From the NCBI GenBank assembly GCA_031772625.1, contig CM062813.1, positions 764,274,720-764,338,719 of the forward strand: a stretch of DNA of 64,000 nt, read 5' to 3'. Positions 44,931 through 54,908 of this stretch are shown here, in pieces. The stretch's first letter is position 1. Each line of letters starts with the position of its first letter. The notes below the pieces were generated by a model that was not told where the DNA came from, made no database searches, and saw nothing but the letters and a program-made list of their open reading frames with translations. Position numbers and translations under genes: made by a program. Source of the stretch: Pinus tabuliformis (Eukaryota; Streptophyta; Pinopsida; Pinales; Pinaceae).

Positions 44931-46380
44931 CTAAGGCTTCCTTTCTTTGTATTGTTACTTTTCTTTCAACATTATATTTCTTTTCCTTTACATGCACTTG
45001 GAAACACAGTTTGCTGATTCAAATTTCTTGGTGTGGTTACATAGGTTAGTGTTATGAACAAAGTTGCTTCAGTAGTTTAGATTAGAGTAGGGAGATTGAA
45101 GTTAATCTGAGTTCCAAAAAGGGTTGAATGCACACTCACTTTCACCTCTGTTTGGGGACTGGGAGTGCAGACCGTGCCAACTACCAAAAACACAGTTTTA
45201 CATGTTCATGCAAGCTTTAACATAATATTCCCATTTGTAGAAGTGTCCATGCATTTAGATCTTGAGCAATAACTCTTTGTTTCAGCACCATGCACGATTT
45301 TCCCTTAAAACAACATTGTTGTTCTTTGGTTTCTAATAAAACAGTTAGAGTAGGTTGATGACATTTCAGTTATACGCAAGACAGGGGTGATTTGTTTCAT
45401 TTACACTGCGCAGCACCACTCCATCGTTTCCTTATCCTTCTAAGCCGTGCCTAGGCCATATACTTATCTCCCAGTTAGATCATTTGCCTCCCAACTCTTC
45501 TATCATCCACGTTGTTTTATCTTTTCGGCCTTCCATTGCCTCTACCCTCCTCTAGACCAACCAGCTTTACACACCCCCTCTCCATCTCATATCTCTATCC
45601 ATAAGCCATCACAAGCTCCCCTCCTACCTCCCTATCCACCCATACAGCTCATTCACTCATCCATCACCCAAAACTCCGATTGCAGAACATCTTGTAGAAA
45701 TTACGGGACTTCCTGTAGAAATCCTGAACTTCCTGTAGAATCCCCTGCAGACATCCTGTAGAAGCTTGCAAACACGGTTTCCATGCATCTGAACTTTGTG
45801 AACTTCTGTGGAATGATGTTAGGGATCCCTTGGACCCTCTCAGAGTCCTCCTGACATTTTCCAAGCCTTCCTCCCCTTGATCTACCCCTGCACAGTCAAG
45901 ACCCAGTAAGAAGCACAGTCATAATAACTCCAACAACTTGAGCAAAAATACAAAAACATTTCTCTTCAGATGAAAGTAGTTTAGACACATGCATCTCATC
46001 TCAATAGAAGTAATGGCATCACTTTTAGAAGTTGCATTCCCACCACTGCATCATAAGGATTAAGCTGGTAGAATTAGGGTTTACTAGGGTTTCCATGTTT
46101 TGTTGGCTTTCAGTTCATTCTTGCAAAGTAGGTTAATTTCCTTTGAGATAGCTTTCGTTCATCACTTAAAAAGCTTCTTCTGAGAACATATAGAAGTTGG
46201 CTTGAGCCCTAGCGGACTTGTGCCAGCTGACCAAGTGACAGCTGCGACAAGAGCTAGTACTTGTGCATACAGCACCGTCGCTTCCAAGTTTGTTACGAAC
46301 TACCAGGTTGATAAAATTAGAGAAGGAAGCCCCAGGAGTTGTAGCATTATTGCTACAATACTGGAGCCCACCATTCTTTT

Positions 46381-46398
46381 TGGCACCGTTGCCGGGGA
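46381..46398 (+). other. Element A primer binding site (tRNA-Asp type)
   Basis: TGGCACCGTTGCCGGGGA starts 7 bp after the LTR end. It is nearly complementary to the 3' end of plant tRNA-Asp, the primer used by Athila elements. Confidence 0.9.
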
Positions 46399-46753
46399 AG
46401 CGTCAGAGTATTAGTAACTGTTGCTTTTCTTCTATTTTCCTACTCTCGCCTTCTGCCAAGTAGTTTATTTCATTTCCATTCTGCAAAAGTAGCATAGGCA
46501 TTTCCTGCTTTCATAGATTAACATTTCAATTCCGCAATTTCATTTTTGCAAGCATAGATTAGCATTTCAATTCTGCAAGCGTAGACTAGCATTTCCATTC
46601 CTGCAATTTCATTTGAGCAAAGTAGATTAGTTCTTTCCTGTTTTCATTTCAATTCTGCATTTTCCTTTCAGCAAAATAGTTAGTTGTAAATCAATTTGTT
46701 TCAGTTTTGCAGGTACCAGAAAAAACAAAAGCAATCAAGAGTCTTTCCATTTC
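46399..46753 (+). other. Element A 5' leader
   Basis: About 355 bp of T/C-rich sequence. It contains repeated words around ATTTCAATTCTGCAA / GCATAGATTAGCATTTC at roughly 30-50 bp spacing (46500-46620), apparently a degenerate tandem repeat. It leads to the gag ATG at 46754. Packaging signals would be expected here (family knowledge), but none can be shown. Confidence 0.6.
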
Positions 46754-47899
46754 ATGCCTCGTAGGAATCGAGATAAAACAGGCAAATTCTTACCCAACAC
46801 CCCCACTACATCACTGAGTCACCCTTCTCTCTTCTTTGGTGACGGTGATCCAGAAGAACCTATAGGTGAACCTCCTGAGATATACGAAGATCCTATAGCA
46901 GAAGAAGAATTAGAGACCATTCCATCTGAAGCTATGGCTGACAATAGAGGAGAAGATGAGAGAATAGAAGGTGCCTTCCCCATCCGAGAGACCAATGGGG
47001 ACATGAAAATGAAGAACATTAGCCCCTCCACTTTACCTCACTTCCATGGACTGACTACTGAAGATCATGATACCTTCCTGTTTGAGTTTGTTGTCCTTTG
47101 TCGAACCTATGACTATACTGAAGATGAGCAGAAGCTGAAACTCTTCCCCTCAACTCTTAAGGATGCAGCATTACGCTGGTTCATGGGCTTACCTGGGAAC
47201 AGTATCACCACTTGGGCTCAGATGCAGCAAGCTTTCAACACTAAATACCGGGACTACTGTAGGTCCAAGGAAACCAAGGGAGAAATCTTTCAGATGACCA
47301 TGGGAAATGATGAGTCCTTAGAGGATTATGAGGAAAGGTTCCAACTTAGTTATAAACGGGCCAGGTGCATACTTGACCCTGAATCCCTCAAGTTGGTCCT
47401 GCTCCGAGGAGTCCCTGAAGACCTCTTAGATACCCTTCACATGTTAGCTAGAGGAGATATTTACCAACTGCCTTATGAGGACATAAAGACTGTGTTTAGA
47501 AACCACTCTAGGGTAGCCCGGAAACGAGGTAGAGGAAACCTCCTCTCAGCTGGTATTCCTTTCTCCAAACATGAGTTTGCAAATCAATTAGAGGATCTCA
47601 AAAGTGAGGTGAGACAGACCATTGCCATGCAACTTGATACATTTAGGATCCAGCAGAAGAAGGAAGAAGCTGAGAGGGCCTTGGCTATCTTCTGCCCTAG
47701 GTGTACAAGGAGACACCCTGAGAACGAATGCCCATTACATTCGGTTGAAGTATGTTTCGTTTGTGAGGAGGACCATCCCACAAATCAATGTCCAACCTTA
47801 CTCGGGCTTAAAGCCATGTATCAAGGGACAGAAGCCCCCACTGAACCTCTCTATTTCCTTAACCAAAGGAGGCCACAAGGACCTAGACCTTACCAGTAG
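46754..47899 (+). CDS. gag: Element A Gag
   Basis: 381 codons from MPRRNRDKTGKFLP, forming the structural capsid/nucleocapsid of the virus-like particle. The retrotransposon gag core is visible at about residues 100-250 (LPHFHGLTTEDHDTFLFEFV, LFPSTLKDAALRWFMGLPGN, TWAQMQQAFNTKY). A helical segment follows, and near residues 310-350 a double cysteine/histidine region (CPRCTRRHPENECP, CFVCEEDHPTNQCP) acts as a zinc-knuckle-like nucleic-acid binder. It ends at a TAG (47897-47899). The pol ORF continues in the same frame directly after it, so the TAG either is a mutation of one original gag-pol frame or works by read-through. Confidence 0.93.
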   Translation: MPRRNRDKTGKFLPNTPTTSLSHPSLFFGDGDPEEPIGEPPEIYEDPIAEEELETIPSEAMADNRGEDERIEGAFPIRETNGDMKMKNISPSTLPHFHGLTTEDHDTFLFEFVVLCRTYDYTEDEQKLKLFPSTLKDAALRWFMGLPGNSITTWAQMQQAFNTKYRDYCRSKETKGEIFQMTMGNDESLEDYEERFQLSYKRARCILDPESLKLVLLRGVPEDLLDTLHMLARGDIYQLPYEDIKTVFRNHSRVARKRGRGNLLSAGIPFSKHEFANQLEDLKSEVRQTIAMQLDTFRIQQKKEEAERALAIFCPRCTRRHPENECPLHSVEVCFVCEEDHPTNQCPTLLGLKAMYQGTEAPTEPLYFLNQRRPQGPRPYQ

Positions 47900-47902
47900 G
47901 GG

Positions 47903-50900
47903 ATGCAAGGGGCACCCCAAGCTTATTACAGCCCCAACCAATCTACTCCTATGCCTTCCTGGGGTCCCCCTGCTCATCCTTCCTGGTTTGTGCCTCCTCC
48001 ATGGTCTTATCCACCTCAGTACCATACTCAGCCCACTACTCATTCGTATCACTCACAGGCCCAGCCACATCCTCAGTGGAATGCACCTCCATCGGGGTGG
48101 AGGCCCCAGTACAACACTCCTCCCGCTATTTTGCCTCCACCACCAGTTCAACCTCAACCATTACCTCCTACTCCTCCAAGGCAACCTCAAATGCCTGCTC
48201 AACCGAACCCGAACCCCAACAACAGACAGGCCCAGCAGGTATACACTGGGGAAACATCATGCCCTACCTATGATGTGGAGATCCAGGAGATCAATCTGCG
48301 AACTGGAAAGACTCTTACGGATCGCCAACCTCCTCCCCCAGAGGACGAGGAAGACAAACAGGAAAGTGAACCAAAGGCTATTCCACCCTTTCTTGAGAGA
48401 CTAACAGCCACCACACAACCCAACCCAGAGGAGGATGAGCTTCTGGGAGAGCTCATGCAGTTGTGTGTGAAAATACCACTTCTCCAAGCCATCAAGGATG
48501 TGCCAATATACAACAAACTGGTTAAGGAAAAGTGTTTCAGACACCCAGGCAGGCGAAAGAGAGATGCTTCAACCATCAATGTCTTAGGACAGCTGTCTGA
48601 CCTTATGTTAGGACAAGTCATCTGCCCAAAGTATCTAGATCCTGGAAGTCCTGTAGTAGATGTCCACATCAATGGCACCATCATACCTCACACCTTGATT
48701 GATCTGGGGGCTGCCATTAATGTGATGACCAGGGATACCATGCTCAAACTCAACCTTCAGGGTTCCTTGAGGAAGACCTTGACAGTCCTACAACTAGCAG
48801 ATCACTCCACCGTGACTCCCGAAGGGATTGTGGAGGATGTCTTGGTCTCTGTTGACTCTTGGGAATACCCTGCAAATTTCTTGGTTCTGCAACCAAAGGC
48901 AAAGCTTACTGGATACCCTCTCATTTTGGGAAGGCCTTGGTTAGCCACTGCAGATGCTTACATAAGCTGTCGTGCAGGAAACATGACCATCAAAAATGGT
49001 CCTATGTCCAAGCAGCTAGTCCTATACCCTCCTGCCCAACCCTCCTTAGAGCATGACTTACCACTTTGGTTGGAGGAAGGAGAAGAGGATGAGGTGTACT
49101 CAGCACCTTTGTGCACCCTAGACACCACTAGAAGAGACCCCCCAACCGAGGATGACTTGATTGAGACCTTGATCCAGAATCCACCTCCCAGTGCACTATC
49201 CTTAGAGAAATTGGTGGAGGATGCCCAAGCCAGCGCCCTAGTGGATCTTTGTGCGACCAACCCTGTCACTCCCAGAATCAAAAATGTGGAGTTCGGCCCT
49301 GAGAGAACATTAAAGATCATCTCCTCCCTATCTCCTTCCCAGGAAAATGAGTTGTGTAGCCTGTTGGCCAGTCATCTAGATGCTTTTGCTTGGAGCTATA
49401 AGGAGATGAAAGGAGTCCATCCTTCAGTCTATACCCATCACATATACATCAAAGAGGACTGTAAACCGGTTAGGCAACCCCAGAGGAGAATGAATCCAGC
49501 CCTTAAGGACATTGTCACGGAAGAACTGCAAAAACTGTTGGATGTCGGATTAATTTACCCCATCTCAGATAGCGAATGGGTGTCCCCTCTAGTGTCGGTT
49601 CCCAAGAAAAATGGGAAGTGGAGAATCTGTGTGGACTACCGAGAATTGAACAAAGCTACCAAGAAAGACCATTTCCCTCTACCTTTCATAGATCAAGTGT
49701 TGGATGGACTGGCAGGAAAGAAGTTTTTCTCTTTCCTAGATGGGTTTAGCGGGTACAACCAAATCCAAATCAGCTCGAAAGACCAAGATAAGACCACCTT
49801 CACTTGTCCTTGGGGTACCTTTGCCTACCGAGTTCTTCCCTTTGGGCTATGCAATGCTCCTGCTACCTTCCAGAGAGCCGTCTTGAGCATTTTTTCTGAG
49901 CTGGTCCATGATGCGGTGGAAATCTATATGGATGACTTCACTCCTTATGGGTCCAACTTCCAGGAAGCATTGTCCAATCTGGGCAAAGTCCTAACCAAAT
50001 GCATTGAGATGAACCTGTCCCTTAGTCCTGAAAAATGTGAATTCCTGATGACTGAAGGGATCGTGCTAGGCCATACCATTTCTTGCCAAGGGTTACAGGT
50101 GGATCCTAACAAAATTGCTCTCATCAAGAAGGTTCCACCTCCTCAAAAGGTAAGGGATGTTCGGAGTTTCTTAGGATTAGCAGGGTATTACAGGAGATTC
50201 ATTAAAGACTTCAGCAAGTTAGCCTCGCCATTGTTTGGCCTCTTGGCAAAAGATGTGGAGTTTAAATGGACTGAAGATTGTCAGAGGGCTCTAAATGAAT
50301 TAAAGGACAAGTTGGTGTCTGCCCCAATCTTGAGAGGTCCAAACTGGGCCCTACCTTTCCACATCCACACTGATGCCTCGAACAAAGCCATAGGGGCAGC
50401 CTTAGGACAAGTTGAACAAAAACTTCCATATGCCATTTACTTTGTTAGCAAAAACTTATCCAAAGCTGAACTGAATTACACTGTAACTGAGAAAGAATTC
50501 TTGGCTGTGGTCCATGCACTGAACAAGTTCCGACATTATATCACTGGCTATCAAACATTTGTACATACTGATCATGCTGCAATTAGATATTTAATGAATA
50601 AACCAGATGTGAATGCTCGTATTATTAGATGGTTACTTTTGTTGCAACAGTTTGATTTGACCATTGTTGACAAACCAGGTAAAGAAAATGTTGTTGCTGA
50701 CTTTTTATCTAGATTGGACTTGTCTGCAGATGAGGATGGAACAGTGGATGACCAGATGCCTGATGAACATCTGTTTGCTATTTCAGTACTCTCTCCATGG
50801 TTTGCTGATATAGCGAACTACCTTGTTTCCGCACAGTTCCCTCCGCACCTGTCCTCAAGAGAGAAGAGCAGAATCGTCAGAAAAAGTGCCTCGTTCACTT

Positions 50901-52096
50901 GGATCAGGGGCAACCTGTTCAAGCTTGGCCCTGATCAGATCTTAAGGCGTTGTGTAAGGGAGGAGGAAGTCTTTGATATCCTCCTCACCTGTCATGATGG
51001 GCCTTGTGGAGGACATTTTGCAGCAAAGAGGACTGCCTTCAAAATCCTGCAGGCAGGCTAATATTGGCCCACACTTCATCAAGATGTCAGAAGATATATC
51101 AGCCAATGTGACCGATGCCAAAGAATGGGGAAACCGACTCAAAGGGATGAGATGCCTCTCCAACCTCAAGTGACTCTTGAGCCATTTGAGAAGTGGGGTA
51201 TGGACTTTGTGGGTCCAATCAACCCTCCTTCGAGGCAAAGGTCTTACATCATTGTGTGCACTGACTACCTGACAAAGTGGGCAGAAACTAAAGCAATCAA
51301 AGCAGCGACAGAAGAAAAGGTTGCTGAGTTCTTAAGAGAAAACATCTTCTACAAATTTGGCTACCCAAGAGAGCTAGTCACCGATCAAGGAAGCCAGTTC
51401 ACATCCAACTTAATTGAAGACCTACTAGCTCATCACAAAATCAAGCATAGGACTTCCACCCCCTATCACCCTCAAGCAAATGGGCAGGTGGAAGTCACCA
51501 ATAGAGCATTGGAAGGGATCTTGACTAAGGTGGTGAGCAGCAGCAGGAAGGATTGGGCAGATCGCCTGGTTGAGGCCACATGGGCTTACAACACCACTTG
51601 GAAGACCACAACCAGCTTCACACCTTATGAGCTGGTCTATGGGAAGAGAGCCTTGCTATCTATCGAATTTGAATACAACACTTTGAGGATGGCAGCTCAG
51701 CTAGACCTAGACCTCAGCCATGCCCAACAAGAAAGGTTATTGCAGCTGAATGGATTGGATGAGCACCGAATGCAGGCCCTTCTTCACACAGAAGTGGTTC
51801 AACTTCAGAGGAAGGTGTGGCATGACCAACACCTCAATGACAAGCAATTTCAGCCAGGAGATTGGGCACTGTTGTATGATTCCAGGCATAAAGATTTCAA
51901 GGGGAAGCTGAGAACCAGATGGCTGGGACCATATGCAATAGAGAAATGTCATGACAATGGATCTGTCCTCATTCGGACCATTGACGAGGAGGCCATCCCC
52001 ATGCTTGTCAATGGGCATCGACTGAAAATCTACAGGAAACCTCTCTCAAGACAAGAATTCATTAAAACTGTGGAGAAATCAGTGCTGGTCATATAG
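47903..52096 (+). pseudogene. pol: Element A Pol: protease, RT, RNase H, integrase (one internal stop)
   Basis: It is in frame with gag. A Pro/Gln-rich linker (about residues 1-110) is followed by protease (TLIDLGAAINVM at 48692-48727, the Athila-type DLGA form). Next come reverse transcriptase (WRICVDYRELNKATKKDHFP, then IYMDDF near 49923-49940) and RNase H (FHIHTDASNKAIGAALGQ, FVHTDHAAIRYL, DFLSRL near 50720). The integrase zinc region (CHDGPCGGHFAAKRTAFKIL) is cut by a TAA at 51059-51061, where an aromatic residue before YWP is expected. The same frame reopens with CDRC, the core GMDFVG, VTDQGSQF, HPQANGQVEVTNR (DDE context intact), and ends at a TAG at 52094-52096. Apart from the TAA the polyprotein looks complete. 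Confidence 0.95.
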
Positions 52097-52147
52097 AAGG
52101 GTTCTGCCTTTGTTTTGGGCATACCCTGAAGATCTTAAAAAAAAAGA

Positions 52148-52365
52148 GAAAAAATAAAGATCCTTGGGTGAAAACCTCTCTGAGGCTCCCAAGGCAGATG
52201 GTAGGGGTGAAAACCTCATTGAGGCGCCCCTGTTGTCTTTCAAAAAAGAAAAACAAGTATGAAAAAGACCCTTGAGTGAAAACCTTTCCGAGGCGCTTGA
52301 GGCAGATGGCAAGGGTGAAAACCTCCTTGAGGCACCCCTGCTGTCTTTCAAAAAAAAAAAACAAA
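52148..52365. repeat. Tandem duplication of about 108 bp with internal sub-repeat
   Basis: 52148-52256 and 52257-52365 align. Each contains two copies of a G(G/A)GTGAAAACCT(C/T)...GAGGC module and ends in CTGTCTTTCAAAAAA. Four modules are therefore present. GGGTGAAAACC-type words are common in plant Ty3 elements downstream of pol (recalled, not verified). Confidence 0.8.
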
Positions 52366-52548
52366 AAAACAGGGATAGCAAGTTCACAATGTGGTAATGC
52401 ATGCAGGTTGCATGTTTATGAAGGAAGAAGAGGTCCCTCAACTTGAAGACAAGGGTCCATATCATGCTGCCAGGAGACCCTACCAGCACCTCCTCCGAGA
52501 ACACTCATCTTCTCCAAGGTATGGGCATGATTTCATCACAGCTTAGTC

Positions 52549-52634
52549 TTCTATAGGAAGTTACAAACTTTCTACAGGAAGTTACAGACTTTCTACAGGA
52601 AGTTCTGTATTTCTACAGGAAACTTCCTGTAGAA
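52549..52634. repeat. Cluster of five TTCTACAGGAA motifs with 24-bp palindrome
   Basis: TTCTATAGGAA (52549), then three TTCTACAGGA(A) copies (about 52570, 52591 and 52611), then TTCCTGTAGAA (52624-52634). The last two form an 11-bp perfect inverted repeat with a 2-bp loop (52611-52634). Spacing between direct copies is about 20-21 bp, that is, two helical turns. Confidence 0.85.
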
Positions 52635-54050
52635 GTTTTGGACGGCCCAGAACTAATTGTATGAGGAGATCTAACGACCAAGGTCCGGTATGGACGCATG
52701 CAAGCTACTATTTTCTCCCTCACACACTGTTGTCACCTCCTTCTACCACCCCTGTCGACATGCAATGAGATACCTGCACAATCAAAGCAGATCAGTGAAT
52801 TATCAAGAGGAAGCAATTCTGAAATGAAAGAAGATGCTAAGATGCCATGCAATACTCAACCCAGCTATCCAAGGGCCCTGCGAGCATGATCGTGATGCCA
52901 CTGTCTTCATCGTTCAGCATGCACCCAAGGAGGACAAACTGCTACAGGACATCCTACAGGAATCCTGTAACAGTTTAGCCAACTAGAGTGTACACCATTC
53001 GATCGCCTGCAACATGCAATAACAAAGCGGGCGCATGCAGCGGAGTCATACGCTTCATCTTCAAAAGCAGCAAGCAAATCCAGACCTGTGCAAATAGCAG
53101 CAGCAGCAAGCAAATCTGGACATGTGCAAATAACAATAGCAAGCAAATCTAGTCATCGTCGTCCTGAAGCCTGGAAAAGCATGTCGCGACCGCACAGGTA
53201 AGTGCCTCGCCCTTTCTTTCGTCGAATTACATGAATATTACTTTGAAATGTTTGCAAGCATGAAATGAACGGGTTGAGCAGTTGCATGGCCATTCAACTG
53301 GCCACGTCGACCAGTCAGCTGGTCTAGTCGGATGTGTAGAATGGTGGCCGTGGAAAAAGAACGGGTAGTGGACACGTGAGAACCGTCCAGTCGGGGAGAA
53401 ACGAGTTGTAACAGAAATGGCGGCGGCGGATCTGCGGGGAATGATGCGGCAGTCAGGGAACTTGCAGTAGAATGAGTAGACGACGTCATCCAACGGTCCG
53501 GCAGGGACAGCTCACCCCCGCGCCACGAATTCTGCCGGATTCAAATCTATCGGCTAGATCGCCACCCCACGCATTTATCATCAGCCGTTTGGAAGTCGAG
53601 TGAGCATCCGCATTCCTCTGAAGCTCGACACTCCAAGCCTTCGGCCGTTCGAACGTCTGATAGCAGCACAGAAGGCGCAGACCCACTGCAGTATCCTCCA
53701 GAATTCGTGCGCTGCTTCTACAGGAAAGCTGCTTCTACAGGAAATTGGGTTCCTCACGTCAAAAGGTGGCGGATTAAAAAGGTAAGCTTGAACCTTCCAT
53801 GCAATTGGTTTCGAGGGTGGCAGAGTCGATGTTCTACAGTCTGGTCGTAAAAAAATTGCAAGTATTGTCTGTCGTTTGCATGAATTGTCGCCCTACAGGA
53901 TGTGAGTTATAATTAAGCCGTGTTAAGGCTCATCGGGAGATAAGTTTTCATGAATTGTATGCGTGGCAGAGGCGTAATTCTACGCTCTGTCCCGGTAGGC
54001 CAATTTTCTTCCGCACTCGCCACCTCCAGCTAACGCAGCAGTTTTTCACC

Positions 54051-54908
54051 ATGCCGGGTGGGTTCATCAGAAGGGAACCAACTGACTCAACAAAGCTAAG
54101 AGAGAATCCTGAGGTGGTGGAGCTTTTCACGCAAGCGCAATGGATGTCGTTCTGCGACAAATTGCAGGGCTATGACGATGAGGTGGCAGAGGATTTCTTG
54201 CAAGCTCTGAAGCCGAAATCCAAAACATTGGCCACCGTCAACTTTAGGGGTTTGAGTCTCAGACTCACCCCACAATTCATCAGCCGAGTTACTGAGCTCC
54301 CAATGGGATTACCATGGGATAAAGAAGAGAGGAAATTGGGCCAGAAGGCTAAGAAAGAATTCTTTCCACCAGAGGAGCAGTTCTCAGAAGATAAGAACGG
54401 GGTTCGCAGGACTAGCTTACTGCCACTATGGAGCGAAGTCAGCCTCCAAATCATGAAATACATCACCTGCGAAGGTCGGTTTAGCATTGTGTATGGGTAC
54501 CATTTTCAGTTACTCACAGAATTGAGGCATCAGATGGACCTACCTGTAGAAAACAAACTAAGTATCCCCTACTTCCTACTACAGTCTATGATTGAATGTG
54601 CCACCAAGTTGAAAGAAGGCACACCAGACCAGGTAGCCCACCATGGACTCATTAAACTCCTCGTGGAGGATGCGCTCCACACATACAAGGTTCCTCTCTC
54701 ATGGGAAGCCTTCAGAAATTTGACCAAGGATGGTGATATAAAGATGTTGACCGAAGAGCTCGGTTCATCCAGCAGTGAGGAGAAGGAGTCAGTGCCCGCA
54801 GGGAAGAAAGAAAAAGGCCAGAAGACCACGACCACGGAGCAGAAGAAAGAGCAAAAGAAGAAACAAGAGAAAAAGGGTGCAAAGAGAAGGATCACACACC
54901 CATGTTGA
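54051..54908 (+). CDS. Element A accessory ORF 3a, globular protein of unknown function
   Basis: An open frame extends upstream to 53955, but the ATG at 54051 (CACCATGCC context, MPGGFIRREPTDSTK) is the better start, giving 285 codons. The main part (residues 20-240) looks folded: WMSFCDKLQGYDDEVAEDFL, NFRGLSLRLTPQFISRVTEL, GLPWDKEERKLGQKAKKEFF, SEVSLQIMKYITCEGRFSIV, HHGLIKLLVEDALHTYKV. It ends in a long Lys/Glu/Gln run (KKEKGQKTTTTEQKKEQKKK). No signal peptide or membrane span, so it is not a classical envelope. The layout recalls plant transposon-protein domains found in Athila third ORFs (tentative). Its stop overlaps the start of the next ORF as ATGTTGA. Confidence 0.8.
   Translation: MPGGFIRREPTDSTKLRENPEVVELFTQAQWMSFCDKLQGYDDEVAEDFLQALKPKSKTLATVNFRGLSLRLTPQFISRVTELPMGLPWDKEERKLGQKAKKEFFPPEEQFSEDKNGVRRTSLLPLWSEVSLQIMKYITCEGRFSIVYGYHFQLLTELRHQMDLPVENKLSIPYFLLQSMIECATKLKEGTPDQVAHHGLIKLLVEDALHTYKVPLSWEAFRNLTKDGDIKMLTEELGSSSSEEKESVPAGKKEKGQKTTTTEQKKEQKKKQEKKGAKRRITHPC

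Larger units (their letters stand above)
44295..46373 (+). repeat. Element A 5' LTR
   Basis: It begins TGATGAGCCCTAAATTTGG and ends GGAGCCCACCA. It contains a TATA box (TATAAAT, 44714-44720), a possible AATAAA (45335-45340), a hairpin of about 14-bp arms at 44902-44930, and four copies of TTCTACAGGAA-like sites in inverse orientation (45690-45763). Confidence 0.97.
52097..53954 (+). other. Element A non-coding region between integrase and accessory ORFs
   Basis: 1.86 kb without convincing coding. It holds the 108-bp tandem duplication (52148-52365), a dense cluster of TTCTACAGGAA sites (52549-52634), further sites near 52942-52969, 53715-53744 and 53892-53900, and a GC-rich stretch near 53160-53640. 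Similar spacers precede the third ORF in Athila elements, where expression may use a subgenomic or spliced transcript. CCAGCTAACGCAGCAG (54027-54042) could be a splice acceptor (weak). Confidence 0.7.

Noticed and set aside
45447-45761. A 104-codon ORF in the element A LTR (also at 58081-58395)
   Set aside because: It lies wholly in the LTR, has low-complexity Pro/Ser content and no domain; it is duplicated only because LTRs are.
52549-52634. TTCTACAGGAA as a canonical heat-shock element
   Set aside because: Canonical sites need TTC and GAA 2 bp apart; here the spacing is 5 bp, so it is not a standard element.
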